Shown: positions 17,655 through 28,526, counted from the stretch's first letter. The stretch is DNA of 64,000 nucleotides from JANXQG01 sp963719885 (GCA_963719885.1 CAVRDP010000006.1:124001-188000), one strand, 5' to 3'. Notes: generated by a model not told the origin, from the sequence alone. Numbers and translations are program-made.

Positions 17655-18168
17655 CTAACGTCCCATTCCGGCTGTCGCCGCGATCGGCGCGGTTCCCATG
17701 GCATATTCCAACCGCGCAAAAACTGTCAGGTAGTCGTAAATCGCGTTGAAATAGTCCTGCTGGGCACGGGTCACCGCCGCTTGGGCGTCGGTGAGCTCGG
17801 CGGGAGTCGCGTCGCCCTGCCGGGCGCGGGCTACGACCAGGCGATAGGTCTCCAAGGTCTGCTCCACGGCGGGACGCGAGAGATCGATACCCTTCCGAGC
17901 GGCGATCAACTGACGGTAGGACTGGTTGACCTCGAAGGCGATGGTGTCCGCAATGGAATCCGTTTGGGCCCTTGCTTCGCGGATGCGAGACCCTCCTCGT
18001 GCAGTTCGGCGACCCGCTTGCCCCCCTCGAACAATCCCCATTCCAGCTTGATGAAGCCCAGGCCCAAGCCGGCATGACCGCCGGAGGTGGTCTGGTCGAA
18101 CTTCAGCAGGTCGCCTTCGGCGACGATCTTGGGAGCAAAGTCGGCTCGAGCGGCCCGCGAGCCTTCCT
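17655..18168 (-). pseudogene. TolC-like outer-membrane efflux protein, 5' half missing
   Basis: The remaining C-terminal half reads ARADFAPKIVAEGDLL, FIKLEWGLFEGGKRVAELHE and, after a one-base slip near 17990, ADTIAFEVNQSYRQLIAARK and RARQGDATPAELTDAQAAVT, the conserved helical hairpin of outer-membrane factors. Coding sense begins exactly where the group II intron starts (18168/18169). The bases beyond the intron do not encode the missing N-terminal half, so the gene was truncated by more than simple insertion. The efflux operon therefore lacks its own channel unless supplied elsewhere, for example by the gene at 51475. Confidence 0.75.
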
Positions 18169-18479
18169 GTGACCTGAAAAGGTGACAGCGAAAGCGCCGG
18201 TCAAAACCGGCATGGAGTAGCGGATGAAAGAGCCGCATGGAAAAGGAATAGCGAACCATTCCAACCCTGAGTCATGCGCCGGCGGTGGCAACACCGCGGG
18301 TGAAGCGTTGACAAGGGCACACGCAGGCCAGCCATTGAGCTCCGAAATCATTCTTCCGGCGTGCCGACCTTGTGCTGTCAATGGGGAAGGCCACACCCTA
18401 CGCGACGACCATCGCAAGTCGCGCAGGGACGCCGCGGAGTCGAAGAACCTGAGCATGCGTGGAAACTCTTTGCACGGGA

Positions 18480-18748
18480 ACCGGGAGACCCTGGAGACTC
18501 CCCCGCCGGATTCCGGCGAGGGACGGTCCGCGAAGGCTTATAGCCGCACGGCGGACACGCACGTTTCCGGGGAGTCGGATGGCCCCATAGTACCCAAGAA
18601 GCGGGCGAACAATGCCGGCCTGAAGGCGGTGGCAGAGTCCGTGGAGGGAAGGGGGCCAACCAAGAGGAACGCCGAACGAACCTTACTCTTGCCGGACACA
18701 GAGCCGGGAACGGGTGGAATCGGATCGCGGGGCGTACGAGCAGGGCAA
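18480..18748 (+). pseudogene. ltrA: Remnant of group II intron RT/maturase N-terminus
   Basis: The frame reads ESDGPIVPKKRANNAGLKAV and AESVEGRGPTKRNAERTLLL, matching the variable-linker N-terminus of bacterial group II intron reverse transcriptases that precede the RT domain. It then passes straight into the domain IV-V boundary and stops at 18808. No YADD or other RT motif is present. The longer open frame (18224-18808) extends into intron RNA structure and is not thought to be coding as a whole. Confidence 0.7.
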
Positions 18749-18792
18749 AGCGGAGATCCCGCCGGAGCCCTGGTCGTAATTACTCGAGGTAG

Positions 18793-18865
18793 GAGCCGTA
18801 TGAAGTAGTGCTTCACGTACGGATCTGTGCGGGGGGCCGCCCGCAAGGGCGGTCCCTACCGCGAC
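18793..18865 (+). ncRNA. Group II intron domains V and VI
   Basis: Domain V has the catalytic AGC triad at its base (GAGCCG), a GNRA-like or UAGU capping loop and the closing ACGTACGG strand. Domain VI follows as GGGCCGCCC-GCAA-GGGCGGTCCC with a CTACC branch-point context. Conservation of these domains with loss of the ORF suggests the RNA may still fold. Confidence 0.75.
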
Positions 18866-18971
18866 CACCAAATATAGGAAGTATTGGCGATATGGATAGG
18901 ATGCAGTGCGGCCGGGAAAACATGATAATCGTTATGGCGGGAAGTCCGCTGCTAGAGCCAGTCAACTTTTC

Positions 18972-19056
18972 CCTCGCCCCCGGCCCCTCTCCCGGAGAGC
19001 GAGGGGAGGTAGCTGCCCTCACCCCCTGCCCCTCTCCCGAGTACGGGCGAGGGGAG
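18972..19056 (+). repeat. Two CCTCTCCCGAG-type palindromic repeats
   Basis: The units CCCCTCTCCCGGAGAGCGAG and CCCCTCTCCCGAGTACGGGC, each closing with GCGAGGGG, are the common REP-type repeat found between Planctomycete genes. The second abuts the start of the next gene. A relative lies in frame inside uvrA (33090-33146). Confidence 0.7.
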
Positions 19057-19278
19057 ATGCCGCCGCTCGCGACGCAGGCGTCGAATCTCTTTCAGTCGGT
19101 CGTCGCCTTCGTAGGCGATGGCTGCGGCATCGTGGACGACGCCCAGTACCGCCAGCGCCTGGAAATCTGCCGTACCTGCGACCGCTGCACCGGCAACCGT
19201 TGCGCGGCCTGCGGCTGTTGGATCAACGTCAAGGCCCGTGGCCGCGTGTTCCGCTGCCCAATCGGCCGCTGGGAGTAG
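19057..19278 (+). CDS. Small Cys-rich protein (DUF6171-like zinc-binding)
   Basis: A 73-residue protein from the ATG at 19057, MPPLATQASNLFQSVVAFVG, with a Cys cluster CRTCDRCTGNRCAACGCWIN and a terminal CPIGRWE. This spacing (CxxC...CxxCGC...CPxGxW) is the pattern of small zinc-binding proteins found near phage-tail or glycosyltransferase genes. A REP-like repeat lies directly against the 5' end, so the start is uncertain and the natural N-terminus may have been displaced. Confidence 0.6.
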   Translation: MPPLATQASNLFQSVVAFVGDGCGIVDDAQYRQRLEICRTCDRCTGNRCAACGCWINVKARGRVFRCPIGRWE

Positions 19279-19282
19279 CAGG

Positions 19283-19313
19283 CGAAGGATGAAGGATGAG
19301 GGATGAGGGATGA
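19283..19313 (+). repeat. Short tandem GGATGA repeat
   Basis: About five imperfect copies of GGATGA/GGATGAG follow the Cys-rich gene. It is a simple-sequence tract with no visible function. Confidence 0.6.
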
Positions 19314-19389
19314 AGCCTGCAAGAAATCAGGGACACGATACAAGTTGTTCAGAGAAACCCATATCATATCTGGATTCGCCCCCGCACGC

Positions 19390-19734
19390 TCACACTTCGT
19401 CTTCCCTCGGCGGCACACCGCTGCGCATGCGGCGGCAGAGATACAGCAGTTCGTCGAGCGACGAGAGAATTTTTTCCTCGGGGCTGCCGTTCCTCGCCGC
19501 GCTTTCCAGCCGGACAGCATAGGGCGTTATTACATGAAAGCCGTAGCTCCCGGCAGCCCCCTTAATCTGGTGGGCAGTTCGGCCCAGTTGTTGCCAGTCG
19601 CCGCTCCGGGCCTGGGTTTCCAGGGCACTGATTCGGCCGGGCATCTCCTGGACAAACAGGTCGACGAGCTCACCGAGATCGGGATCGGCGGCCAGAGAGG
19701 AATATACAAAGGGGGCGTTCACGGGTTGCTCCAT
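19390..19734 (-). CDS. Histidine phosphotransfer (Hpt) domain protein
   Basis: A 114-residue single-domain protein. The phosphoacceptor motif AHQIKGAAGSYGF (His at about residue 55) is the Hpt signature, within a four-helix bundle (LGELVDLFVQEMPGRISALE as the first helix). Such proteins relay phosphate between hybrid kinases and response regulators in the cytoplasm. No kinase or regulator gene lies next to it. The ATG at 19734 fits the family length. Confidence 0.88.
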   Translation of the reverse strand: MEQPVNAPFVYSSLAADPDLGELVDLFVQEMPGRISALETQARSGDWQQLGRTAHQIKGAAGSYGFHVITPYAVRLESAARNGSPEEKILSSLDELLYLCRRMRSGVPPREDEV

Positions 19735-19909
19735 CTCTGAGAAAGCGTAGCACGGGAAATGCGGGCATTTGGCGGGAAAAAGTCGTCGCTCGTCCGGGCA
19801 GCGTGCAAAGCATGGTCGGCGAAGCTATGATAGGAGCCGTGCCTGTAATCCTCCCCTTTCCGCACCCTACGACCGGAATAACCAGCTTTTCTCGACCAGG
19901 AGACTCGAA

Positions 19910-22900
19910 ATGACGCGTGTGTGGCTACTCTCGTTGACTGCTCTCGTGTTCGCCTCAACGGCCTGGGGCCAGACGCCACAGCCCTTGCTCTGCGATTTGA
20001 CTCGCGTGTTGCATAAACCGGGCGACGTAACCACCAAGGACAACAAAAAAGTCCCCGCCGGCACGGTGGAACTCGTCGACGGCCAATTCGGCAAGGCCTG
20101 CAAGTTCACCCTCGTCGAGTCCACCGCCCCGCAGTTCTTCACGGCTTGGGTCAACCCCAAGGGCGAATGGGACCAGTTCGACGGGTTCAGCTTCTGGGTC
20201 AAGGGCGATGGCTCCAAGAACTGCGGCGGGCTGGAATTCATCGACGGCGAGGATTTTGGCCAGCGCTACGGTTACTGCTTTCCCATCCAATCCAAGGATT
20301 GGGTCAAGGTCACCGTGCCCTGGAGCGACCTGGTCCCCGAGCTTTCCAGTCCGCCGGTCGACGCCAGGCAGGGCTATGCCCCCAGCCGTTTCCGCAACGT
20401 GTGGGTCGGCAAGTGGTTCTACTGGCGCGAGCATCCGGCCTGCTCGTTCACCCTCGAGCGGATGGCCTTGGAGAAACACATCGATCGCGACATGACCGAC
20501 TACCGGCCCAAGCAACCGGGGCTGCCGCGGCTCTTGGCCAAGCTCAAGGCCCACCAGCCCGTGACCATCGTCACCATGGGCGATTCGCTGACCGACAAGC
20601 ACCACTGGGCCAACCGCGAACGGATCTGGGCCGAAGAACTGGTCGCGCAGCTCAAGAAGGCTTATGGCAGCGAAGTGACGCTGGTGAACCCGGCCATCGG
20701 CGGGACGACGCTGAGCCAGAACGTGATCCTCATGCCGCGCTGGCTGCAGGAAGCGCCTTCGCCGGACCTGGTCGTGATCTGGTTCGGCGGCAACGACTGG
20801 GACAGCGGCGTCCGCGGCGAGCGCTACCAGCAATACCTGGAAATGGCGATCGACCGGGTGCGCCGCGCCACCAAGGGCCAAGCCGAGGTCTTGGTGATGA
20901 CGACCTGCCCCGGATTCGCGGCGTGGGAAACCCGCAACGAACTGTGCCGCGCGGCTTTCGAAGTGGCCCGCGAGCGCAAGACCGGCTTCGTCGACGCGGC
21001 CGGCGCCTTCCACAAGGCCGGCTCGCGTGAAGAGGCCCTCAAACGCCAGTACTGGGTGTGGGACAACGTACATCTCGGGCCCGCCGGCCATAAGCTGATC
21101 GCCGACACGGTCTTCCAGGCCATCGCCAGCGGCGGAGCGGGCGACTTGACGGCCGCGGCCGGCGCTTCCTGGATGAAATCGGCCATCGTCCACCACCCGG
21201 CCAACGGCGAAACGCCGTTGTCCAGCTTCGAACCCGGTCAGGAAGACCTCGTCGATCACGGCGCGGGCCGCGTGGTCAAGGAACATGCCTCCGACGGCGA
21301 GCATAGCCTGTGCCTCGTCAGCAAGGAGAAGGACTACCCGGGCTTCTCCCTGCAGGACGGCCGCACCCTGCAATTGCTGCACGAGAACTCGCGGGTCCTG
21401 GTCGACGTCTTCAATCCGCAGGACAAGAACGTCGACTTGCAACTACTCGTCCGCGATCCGCAAGCGACGAACTACAACCTGCGGTTCAACGGCTCCGTGA
21501 CTGTGAAGCCGGGCATGAACACGATCGACGTCGACTACACGAAGCTGCCCCGCGAAGCCACGAAGAAGAACGACAAACCGGAATATCTCAATGCCCGGCA
21601 GCTCACGCTCTTCGCCTTCTTCCTGGTCCAGGACGACAATGCCAAGCCACTGACACTCTACTTCGACAACGTGCGACTGGCCCGCCAGCCGACGGGCCGG
21701 ATCGAGTCGCGGCCGGCCGGGACCGCCGCGCCCAAGGGAAGGCCGGCGCCGAAGAAGGCCGAAGTCCGGCCGGCCGGCGTCGAGCTGCTTTCCAGTTTCG
21801 AGCCGGACGGCCCGAACCTGGTCGAAGGCGATGGCGCGGTCGTCGCGGAACATGCTACCGACGGCCGCAACGCCTTGCGGGTCCAGTCCGATGGCAAATC
21901 CTACATGGGGCTGCGGATCATCGACGGCCGGGCCCTGCGGAAGTTCAAGGACTACGTCCTGCTGAAAGTGGACGTCTTCAACCCGCAGGATGAGCCGGTC
22001 CGCTGCGGTGCCCGCATCGACGACGCCGCGAGCAAGGACTACGGCAGCCGCTACAACGACAACGGCGTCGTGATACGGCCTGGCAAGAGCACCTTCGAGA
22101 TCAACCTCACGGGCCTGACCAAGTCGAACGCACGCAACTTCGCCGACCGGAAGAAGATCAACCTGGCCACCGTCCGCCTGATGACACTTTGTATCGGGCC
22201 GATAGGCAAGCCGCTGACGCTGTTCTTCGATAACGTGCGGCTGGAGGGCTCGGGCCTGCCGGCAGTCGAAGGGCTCAGGGCGATCGGTTTTGGCCCGCCG
22301 GGGGCGGCCGTGTACCCGGCCTTCGAGGGCTGCACCCAGCAGGTTTCCTACCGCGACGATCGCGGCTACGGCTGGATCGGCGGGGACTATGCCATGATCG
22401 CCTACATGCCCGACGCCTTGACGGGCAATTGCGCCAGCGGCCGCGAGTTCCGCCTCAAATTGCCCAACGGCCACTACGAGGCAAACCTCTGCTGGGACAT
22501 GTTCGGGCTGTGGGGCACATTGCCCGCTTTCCATTGGCGCAAACTCCTGGTCAACGGGCAGGAGGTCTTGAGCGAGCGGAGGAGCGGAGCGGATTTCCTG
22601 GCCAAGCAGTACTATGCCCACGAGGACGACGAGGACCTGCCGGGCCAGGATCTATGGCAAAAATACATTGCTAGCTTTCAGAAGATCCACCGCTTCACTG
22701 CCACCGTGAGCGACGGCCTGTTGAGGGTCGTGCCGCAGGCCGACACTCCGCCGGGCCGTGGGATTTGCTTCCTGGTGGTCTATCCCGAAAACCGCCTGGC
22801 CGAGGGGCGGAATTTCATGGAGACGCTCAACGCACGCCGCAAGGCGCAGTTCAACGCCAAGATGGTGGTCAGCGTGCCGAAGGCCAACGGCGAGCAGCCC

Positions 22901-24506
22901 GTGGCCAGCGCGAAGGACCGCGACCGCGGATTCATTCCCTTCGTCGCGCATACGGAAGACAACGTGGCCGTGAATGCCCGCCCGCCACAGGAAATTGGCA
23001 AGGCGCTGGTGATCGCCGCGGCCCGGGGTGAGCGTCAGGCGGCACAAATGGGGCTTTATCCCCTGGCCCGGCTTGACGGCGTCAAGGTGATGGTGGACGA
23101 TCTTATCGGCACCAATACGGAGGCCAATTCGCCGCCGCCGATCCCGGCCGCCGCCGTGCAGGTCCGCAAGGTCCGCAACTTCCTCAAAGGCGAGGGGCAC
23201 AGCCGCATGGGCCACCTGCTGCCGTACATCCTCCAGGACTTCCAAGACCTTGGACCTGCGGCCCGGCGTGACGCGGGCCCTGTGGCTGACGATCACGGTC
23301 CCGCCTTCCGCCCTGCCGGGAATCTACACGGGCTCGCTCCGGATCGTGGCCGGCAACAAGTCGACCACGATCCCGATCAAGCTCACCGTTCACCCCTTCA
23401 CGCTCGACAAGGTGGCCGATCTGACGATCTCGGTGACCGGATCGACGCCCGGCACGTTCATGTCGGCGTATCCGGAACTGGAAGATCGCTGGTGGCAGAT
23501 TGCCGAGCAGGTGATGAAGGATCAGGCCGAGCACGGCATGAACGCCATCACCGGCGGCCCCGGCGCCGTGCTCCGCGGCGTGGCCGGCGGCAAGGCCGAC
23601 ATCGACTACACGCGGATCGATCGCTGGATGGCCCTGGCGGTGAAGTACGGCCTGACCATGCCCGGCGACAGCTACCAGGGGCTCGACTTGTCGGGCCTGC
23701 CGAACGACCTTGGCCCGGACTGCGTGGCCCGTTGCGAGGCGGCCGCCCGCGAGAAGTTTGGCGTGTCGTACGAGGAGTTGCTGCGGATCGTGTACGGCGA
23801 CCTGGACGAGCACGCCCGGCAGAAGGGCTGGCCCCGGCGGGTCTACTACTTCCTCGACGAGCCCCGGCCGGAATACGGCAACGTGCAATCGTGCGGCGAG
23901 ATGATCAAGATCCGTACGCGTGCCTGTCCCGGCACGCTCTTCAGCGGCTACTACTCGACCGGCGGCGGCCGCGACGCATATTTCGAGACCATGCCGGTGA
24001 GCATCGCCCACATCGACAAGCTCTCGCTGAAGCTGGTGGCCAAGGGGGGCCGGCAGATTTGGGACTACAGCGGCGACCGCGTGCGGCACGACATCGGCCG
24101 CTGGGCCTTTGTGGCCGCCAAGGCCGGCATGAAAGGCTTCCTCCGCAACGGCTACATGTACGTCTGCTCGCAGCCCTATTTCGACTACAGCGACGACGAG
24201 TCGTCCTGGGCCGTGGTCTACCCTTCGGCGCACGGGCTGAGCGACACGGTCGGTTGGGAGAGGACGGCCCAGGGCGTGAACGACTATCGCTACTTGCACA
24301 CCTGCGACCGGCTGATCGAGAAGGCCCGCCGCTCGGGCAAGGGCGCCGCCGCGGCCAATGCGGCCCGGGGATTCCTGGAGAAAACCCTGCTGCCGATTGT
24401 CATCGACGACAAGGAATCGGCCCGGCTTTCGCCCCGTCAATACGACGAATTCCGCGACGCATTGGCCGGCCACGTCGCTACGTTGAAGCGGGCCTGTTTG
24501 CCGTAG
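19910..24506 (+). CDS. Giant secreted SGNH hydrolase with glycosidase-like C-terminal region (one frameshift)
   Basis: Start ATG 19910, with AGGAG 7 bases upstream, gives a signal peptide (MTRVWLLSLTALVFASTAWG). Residues 30-190 form a carbohydrate-binding-like sandwich. An SGNH/GDSL esterase follows, with IVTMGDSLTD (about 220), GGND (about 293) and DNVHLGPAGH (about 384). Two homologous beta-sandwich modules come next (SSFEPGQEDL and SSFEPDGPNL). The C-terminal third contains LWLTITVPPSALPGIYTGSL, resembling the lead-in of GH123/DUF4091-type glycosidases, and a barrel with YFLDEPRPEYGN. Sense passes from one frame to another at about 23250, probably a one-base indel. Reconstructed length is about 1,530 residues. 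It would act outside the cytoplasm on an acylated polysaccharide (inference). Confidence 0.75.
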
Positions 24507-24517
24507 ATAATTGCCTT

Positions 24518-26541
24518 TTATGTAATCAGTTTCTCGAATTCTTCCTCGCTCAGCACCTTTACGCCAAGTTGCCGGGCCTTTTCCAGCTTGCTGCCGGCCT
24601 TCTCGCCGGCGACGAGGTAATCGGTCTTCTTCGAAACACTCGAAGCGGCATGCCCGCCGTGCTGAGTGATGAGCTCGTTGATCTCGTCGCGACCGTACTT
24701 CACCAGCGTGCCGGTAACGACGAGCGTCTTGCCTTCCAACTTCTGCGCCCAGCGACGGCGGCCGGGGCGGAGGTCGATCCCATCATCACGCCCTGCGACC
24801 GCAGATCCTCGATCGCCTTGCAGCCGAAGTCGGAATGCAGGAAATCATAAACGCTCTTGGCAATCACGGGACCGATCTCGTTGGTCCGGCTCAATTCGTC
24901 GCAACCCGGAGTACCGGGTGCCCCGGCAGCCAAAAGGGCATCGATCGTACGGAACCGCTCGGCCAACACGCTGGCCACGCGATTGCCCACGTGACGGATC
25001 GAGAGGGCATTCAGCAAGCGGGCCAGGCCGCGGCCCTTGCTGGCCTCGATCCCTTCCAACAGGTTCTCGGCCGACTTCTGGCCCATCCGCTCCAGGTCCA
25101 AAAGCTTATCGGCGGTCAGGCGGTAGAGATCGCCGTAGCCCGCGACGAGCTTCTGATTGACCAGTTGATCGGCCAGCTTGTCGCCCAGCCCCTCGATGTC
25201 CATGGCGTTGCGGCTGGCGTAGTAGCGGATCCGTTCCTTGATCTGGGCCGGGCAGGCGGGGTTCGGGCAGCGGATGTAGACGCCGCCCTCGTCTTTGACG
25301 GCGGGCGTGCCGCACTCGGGACATTTCTTGGGGAAATGGAACTTCGGCAACTCGCCCTTCCGCTCCGTTACCTCGACGCGGACGACGTGCGGAATGATCT
25401 TGCCCGCCTTTTCCACCACGACCACGTCGCCAACGCGGACGTCCTTGCGTTGGATTTCCTCGGCGTTGTGCAGGCTTGCGCGGCTGACGATCGTGCCGGC
25501 CAGTTCGACCGGTTCCAGGTCGGCAACGGGCGTGATCGTACCGGTCTTGCCGACCTGCACCCGAATGGCATTCACGCGGGTTGTGGCCTCGTATTTCTCG
25601 AACTTGTAGGCGATGACCCAACGTGGGGCCTTCGACGTGGCCCCCAGCCTGTCCCGTTGGTCGTAGCGGTTCACCTTGAGCACTAGCCCGTCGATCTCGA
25701 AATCCAGCTCGTGCAGCCGCTCGATGAGTTGCTCGCAATGCTCGGTGGCGGCCTCGAAGCTGGGAAAGCAGGCCACGCCGGGCGTAATCGGGATGCCGTA
25801 ATCGGCCATTTCCTTGAGGAACTCGATATGCGTTCGGGCGTCGAGGCCCTCGCGATCGCCGACCGAGTGGCAGAAGAACCGCAGCCGCCGCTCGGCGCAG
25901 ATCCGCGGGTCCAGTTGGCGGATGCTGCCGGCGGTGACGTTCCGCGTGTTGGCGAACAACGGCTTGCCTTCGGCCTTCTGCCGCTCGTTGAGCCGCACGA
26001 GATCGCTGTTGGCCATGTAGATTTCGCCCCGTGGTTCGAGAAGGGCGGGATACTTCTTGCCGCGCAACCGCAAGGGGATGTCGTGGATCGTGCGGACATT
26101 GTGGTAAATGTCGTCGCCCACGCGGCCGTTCCCGCGGGTGATCCCGGCGACCAGCAGGCCGTCTTCATAGACCAGCGACACGGCCACGCCGTCGACCTTC
26201 AACTCCACGACCCACTCGATCGGCTCGCCGGCCAAGAGCTTGGCGGTCCGCACGCCGAAACTCTTCAGATCCTCGAGGCTATACGTGTTTTCGATCGAGA
26301 GCATCGGCACGCGATGCTCGACTTGCGGCAACTCGCTGACCGGCTGATCGCCGATTCGCTGCGTGGGGCTGTCGGGCACGATCAGCTCGGGATGTGCCGC
26401 TTCAAGCTGCTTGAGCCGCTCCAGGAGCTTATCGTAGTCGCGGTCGCCGATCTCCGGGGCGGCCTCGACATAATACTTGGTGTCGTGGTGGCGGATCTGC
26501 TCGCGGAGCGCGGCAATTTCGGAAGCGGGGTCCTTCGGCAT
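24518..26541 (-). CDS. ligA: NAD-dependent DNA ligase LigA (one frameshift)
   Basis: The catalytic lysine lies in WVVELKVDGVAVS, followed by the OB fold, the four-Cys zinc finger (CPECGTPAVKDEG...CPNPAC), HhH repeats and a C-terminal BRCT domain (GKTLVVTGTLVKYGRDEINE). The ATG at 26541 gives MPKDPASEIAALREQIRHHD, the usual N-terminal Ia domain; the longer open frame to 26580 overlaps the cupin. Sense moves between frames near 24750, between the HhH domain and BRCT. Since this enzyme seals replication nicks and is essential, an assembly error is more likely than a real break. A short repeat (24908-24929) is read through in frame as GAPGTPG. Confidence 0.9.
24908..24929. repeat. AGTACCGGGTGCCCCGG repeat inside ligA
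   Basis: The bases GAGTACCGGGTGCCCCGG lie in the ligA frame and add a few residues (GAPGTPGC) to a loop of the HhH domain. The same core AGTACCGGGTGCCCCG occurs in uvrA at 34289-34304. Confidence 0.65.
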
Positions 26542-26552
26542 GATTGGGCACC

Positions 26553-26936
26553 TTACGCACAACCGCAGGCCGCGGCACACGGCGCCATCATGCTCCGCAG
26601 CGGATGCGGAATGAGGCAGAGGAACTTCAAGGGGCCGCTGCCGGTATTGCGGAACTGGTGGATCTCGTCGGGGGCGACGTAAACGGCCGTGCCCGGCAAA
26701 AGCCGATGCTCGCCGCGGCTATCCAGCACCAGGCCCTCGCCTTCCAGGACGAAGACCTCGTGCTCGTAGTGGTGGGAGTGCTTGGGCGTGTTGCCGCCGG
26801 GGGCCACCTCGAACTGCCGCATCGTGAAGCTCGGTGCGCCGTCGTCCGGGCCGATCAGGCACCGCATGCGGCAGCCGTTGGCCCCTTCCATCTTGACGTC
26901 GTCGTTGGGAATCTGTTCGAAGTGCGCGACTTTCAT
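26553..26936 (-). CDS. Cupin-domain protein
   Basis: A 127-residue single-domain cupin. Motif 1 reads PGGNTPKHSHHYEHEVFVLE, with the metal-binding His/Glu set, and motif 2 is PGTAVYVAPDEIHQFRN. The C-terminus ends with a Cys-rich tail, CAAACGCA. Such proteins bind a divalent metal and act in sugar or small-molecule chemistry or as sensors; the substrate cannot be told. It ends 11 bases before the ligA start, so the two are likely co-transcribed. Confidence 0.85.
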   Translation of the reverse strand: MKVAHFEQIPNDDVKMEGANGCRMRCLIGPDDGAPSFTMRQFEVAPGGNTPKHSHHYEHEVFVLEGEGLVLDSRGEHRLLPGTAVYVAPDEIHQFRNTGSGPLKFLCLIPHPLRSMMAPCAAACGCA

Positions 26937-27048
26937 GAGCGTAAACGCCTCGCGGGTTCAAGGATGAATTCAGACTCAATTATACCTTGAATTCGCCAAA
27001 CCGTTCAACAGGGGGGGCGACGAGAAACGATAGACGGACGTAGGGGAA

Positions 27049-27200
27049 AAACCACGAAATACACGAAACACACGAAAAGAAGAGATGGGAATGGAACAAA
27101 GAAGTCGCTTTTGGACCTCAAGGCACGTACCCATAATCCGATAGCTGCCGTCTCTATGAAAAATCTCCATGTTCTTCCCTTTTTCGTGTATTTCGTGGTT
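27049..27200. repeat. Inverted AACCACGAAATACACGAAA pair downstream of murD
   Basis: The left arm AACCACGAAATACACGAAA (27049-27067) is matched exactly in inverse orientation at 27182-27200, leaving a 114-base loop. The right arm touches the murD stop codon. This motif is a frequent dispersed repeat; here it might also act as a transcript-end structure. No gene lies between 26940 and 27199. Confidence 0.7.
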
Positions 27201-28509
27201 TATTCCTCTGTGCAGTTTAGCCGTCTCACCAACTCGTCGAATCGTTCCCCGCGCTCGCGGAAATTGCGGAACTGGTCGTGGCTCGAACAGCCCGGCGAGA
27301 GGATGATCGCGTCGCCGGACCGGGAATTCTGCCAGCACCAGTCCAGTGCCTCGCCGAGCGTCGGCACGGCGATCGAGAGGCAATCGACGTGCGAGGCCTG
27401 GAGCCGGTCGTGCAGCCGGGGACCGATCTCACCGAAAAATGCCGTCCCTACGGCCAGGCGACCGATCGTTTCGACCATCGCGGTGAAATCGAACCCCTTG
27501 TCGTGCCCGCCGGCCAGAAGAAACGCCGGCTGGCCGATCGATTCGAGTGCTGCGATGGTCGATTCGGGCGTGGTGGACGTGGAATCATTGTAGAACGAGC
27601 GGCCCTTGATCTCGGTGATAAGCTCCATCCGTTGTGGCAGGCCGCGGAACGATTGCAGCCCTCGCTCGATCGCGTCGCGGCTGCACCCGGCGCCCGAGCG
27701 GCGGTGGCCGCGCAAGCGGCGTCGATGCGATTGTGCCAGCCCGGCACCTGTAGAGAAGGAATCACGTCATCGGCCACGAGCGGCAACACGCGACCGCGAA
27801 CAAGGCGCTTCCACGAACACAGCCGCCGATCGTACGTGTTGAGCACGGCCAGATCGTCGGGCCGTTGCCGCTGGAGCAGGACCTGCTTGGCCGCGGCATA
27901 TTCATCCATGCTGGCGTGCCAGTCGAGATGGTTCGGCGAGAAGCTCGTGATCACGCCAATATGCGGCACGCGGGTTTCCGGGCGAAGATACGAAAGCTGA
28001 AAACTGCTCAGCTCGAGCACCACGCCGTCGTCGGGCCCGATCTCATCGAGATGATCCAAGAGGCTGCCACCGATATTTCCGCCTAGCCAAGTCTGCCGGC
28101 CGCCAGCTTGGAGGATGGCGGCGATCATGGCCGAGGTCGTCGATTTTCCGTTGGAGCCCGTCACGCCGATCGAGGCCGCCGGACAGGCATCGAGGAACAG
28201 GTCGATCTCGGTCGTCAGCCGGACACCATTTTCGCGGGCGATTGCCAGCCAGGGGTTTTGGGGTCGCACCGCCGGATTGACCACGACGAGATCGGCCTGG
28301 CAAAAATCTTCTTCGCGGTGCCCGCCGAGGTGGAAGGCGGCGATTTTGGAGTCGGAGAGACTTTCCAGCGCGGCCGTGAGAGTTTTTTCGTCCGCCAGAT
28401 CGGTCACGGTGACGATCGCACCCTGAGCCGCCAGCCAGCGGGCCGCGGCCGCCCCGCCGCCAAAATGGCCCAGGCCCATGATGGTAACGTGACGATTGTC
28501 GAAAGGCAT
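27200..28509 (-). CDS. murD: UDP-N-acetylmuramoylalanine--D-glutamate ligase MurD (one frameshift)
   Basis: The N-terminal Rossmann part starts NRHVTIMGLGHFGGGAAAAR, the ATP-binding loop is GVTGSNGKSTTSA, and the central domain has ELSSFQLSYL and SPNHLDWH, all MurD/Mur-ligase signatures. The C-terminal domain continues in another frame from about 27700 (IERGLQSFRGLPQRMELI, FYNDSTSTTPESTIAAL, LLAGGHDKGFDF). The break is one base and the enzyme is essential for peptidoglycan precursor synthesis in organisms that make it, so an assembly indel is likely. The product adds D-Glu to UDP-MurNAc-L-Ala in the cytoplasm. Confidence 0.9.
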
Positions 28510-28526
28510 TGCACATTGTTCCGGGT

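Larger units (their letters stand above)
18169..18865 (+). mobile_element. Group II intron with its reverse transcriptase deleted
   Basis: The 5' end GTGACCTGAAAAGGTGACAGC fits a group II intron start (GUGYG-like). The 3' end has a clear domain V, starting GAGCCGTATGAAG and closing CTTCACGTACGGATCT (18793-18836), followed by a domain VI hairpin with GCAA loop and the bulged-A segment CCCTACCGCGAC (18840-18865). Between lies only the N-terminal part of an intron-encoded protein. At about 700 bases it cannot encode a functional RT, so it is mobile only in trans, if at all. It lies on the strand opposite to tolC. Confidence 0.8.

Noticed and set aside
18224..18808. A 194-codon protein-coding gene within the group II intron
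   Set aside because: Only the middle part matches the RT N-terminus; both ends fall in conserved intron RNA structure.
24518..26541. ligA as a genuine pseudogene
   Set aside because: All domains are conserved, the enzyme is essential, and similar one-base breaks affect other essential genes, which points to sequence error.
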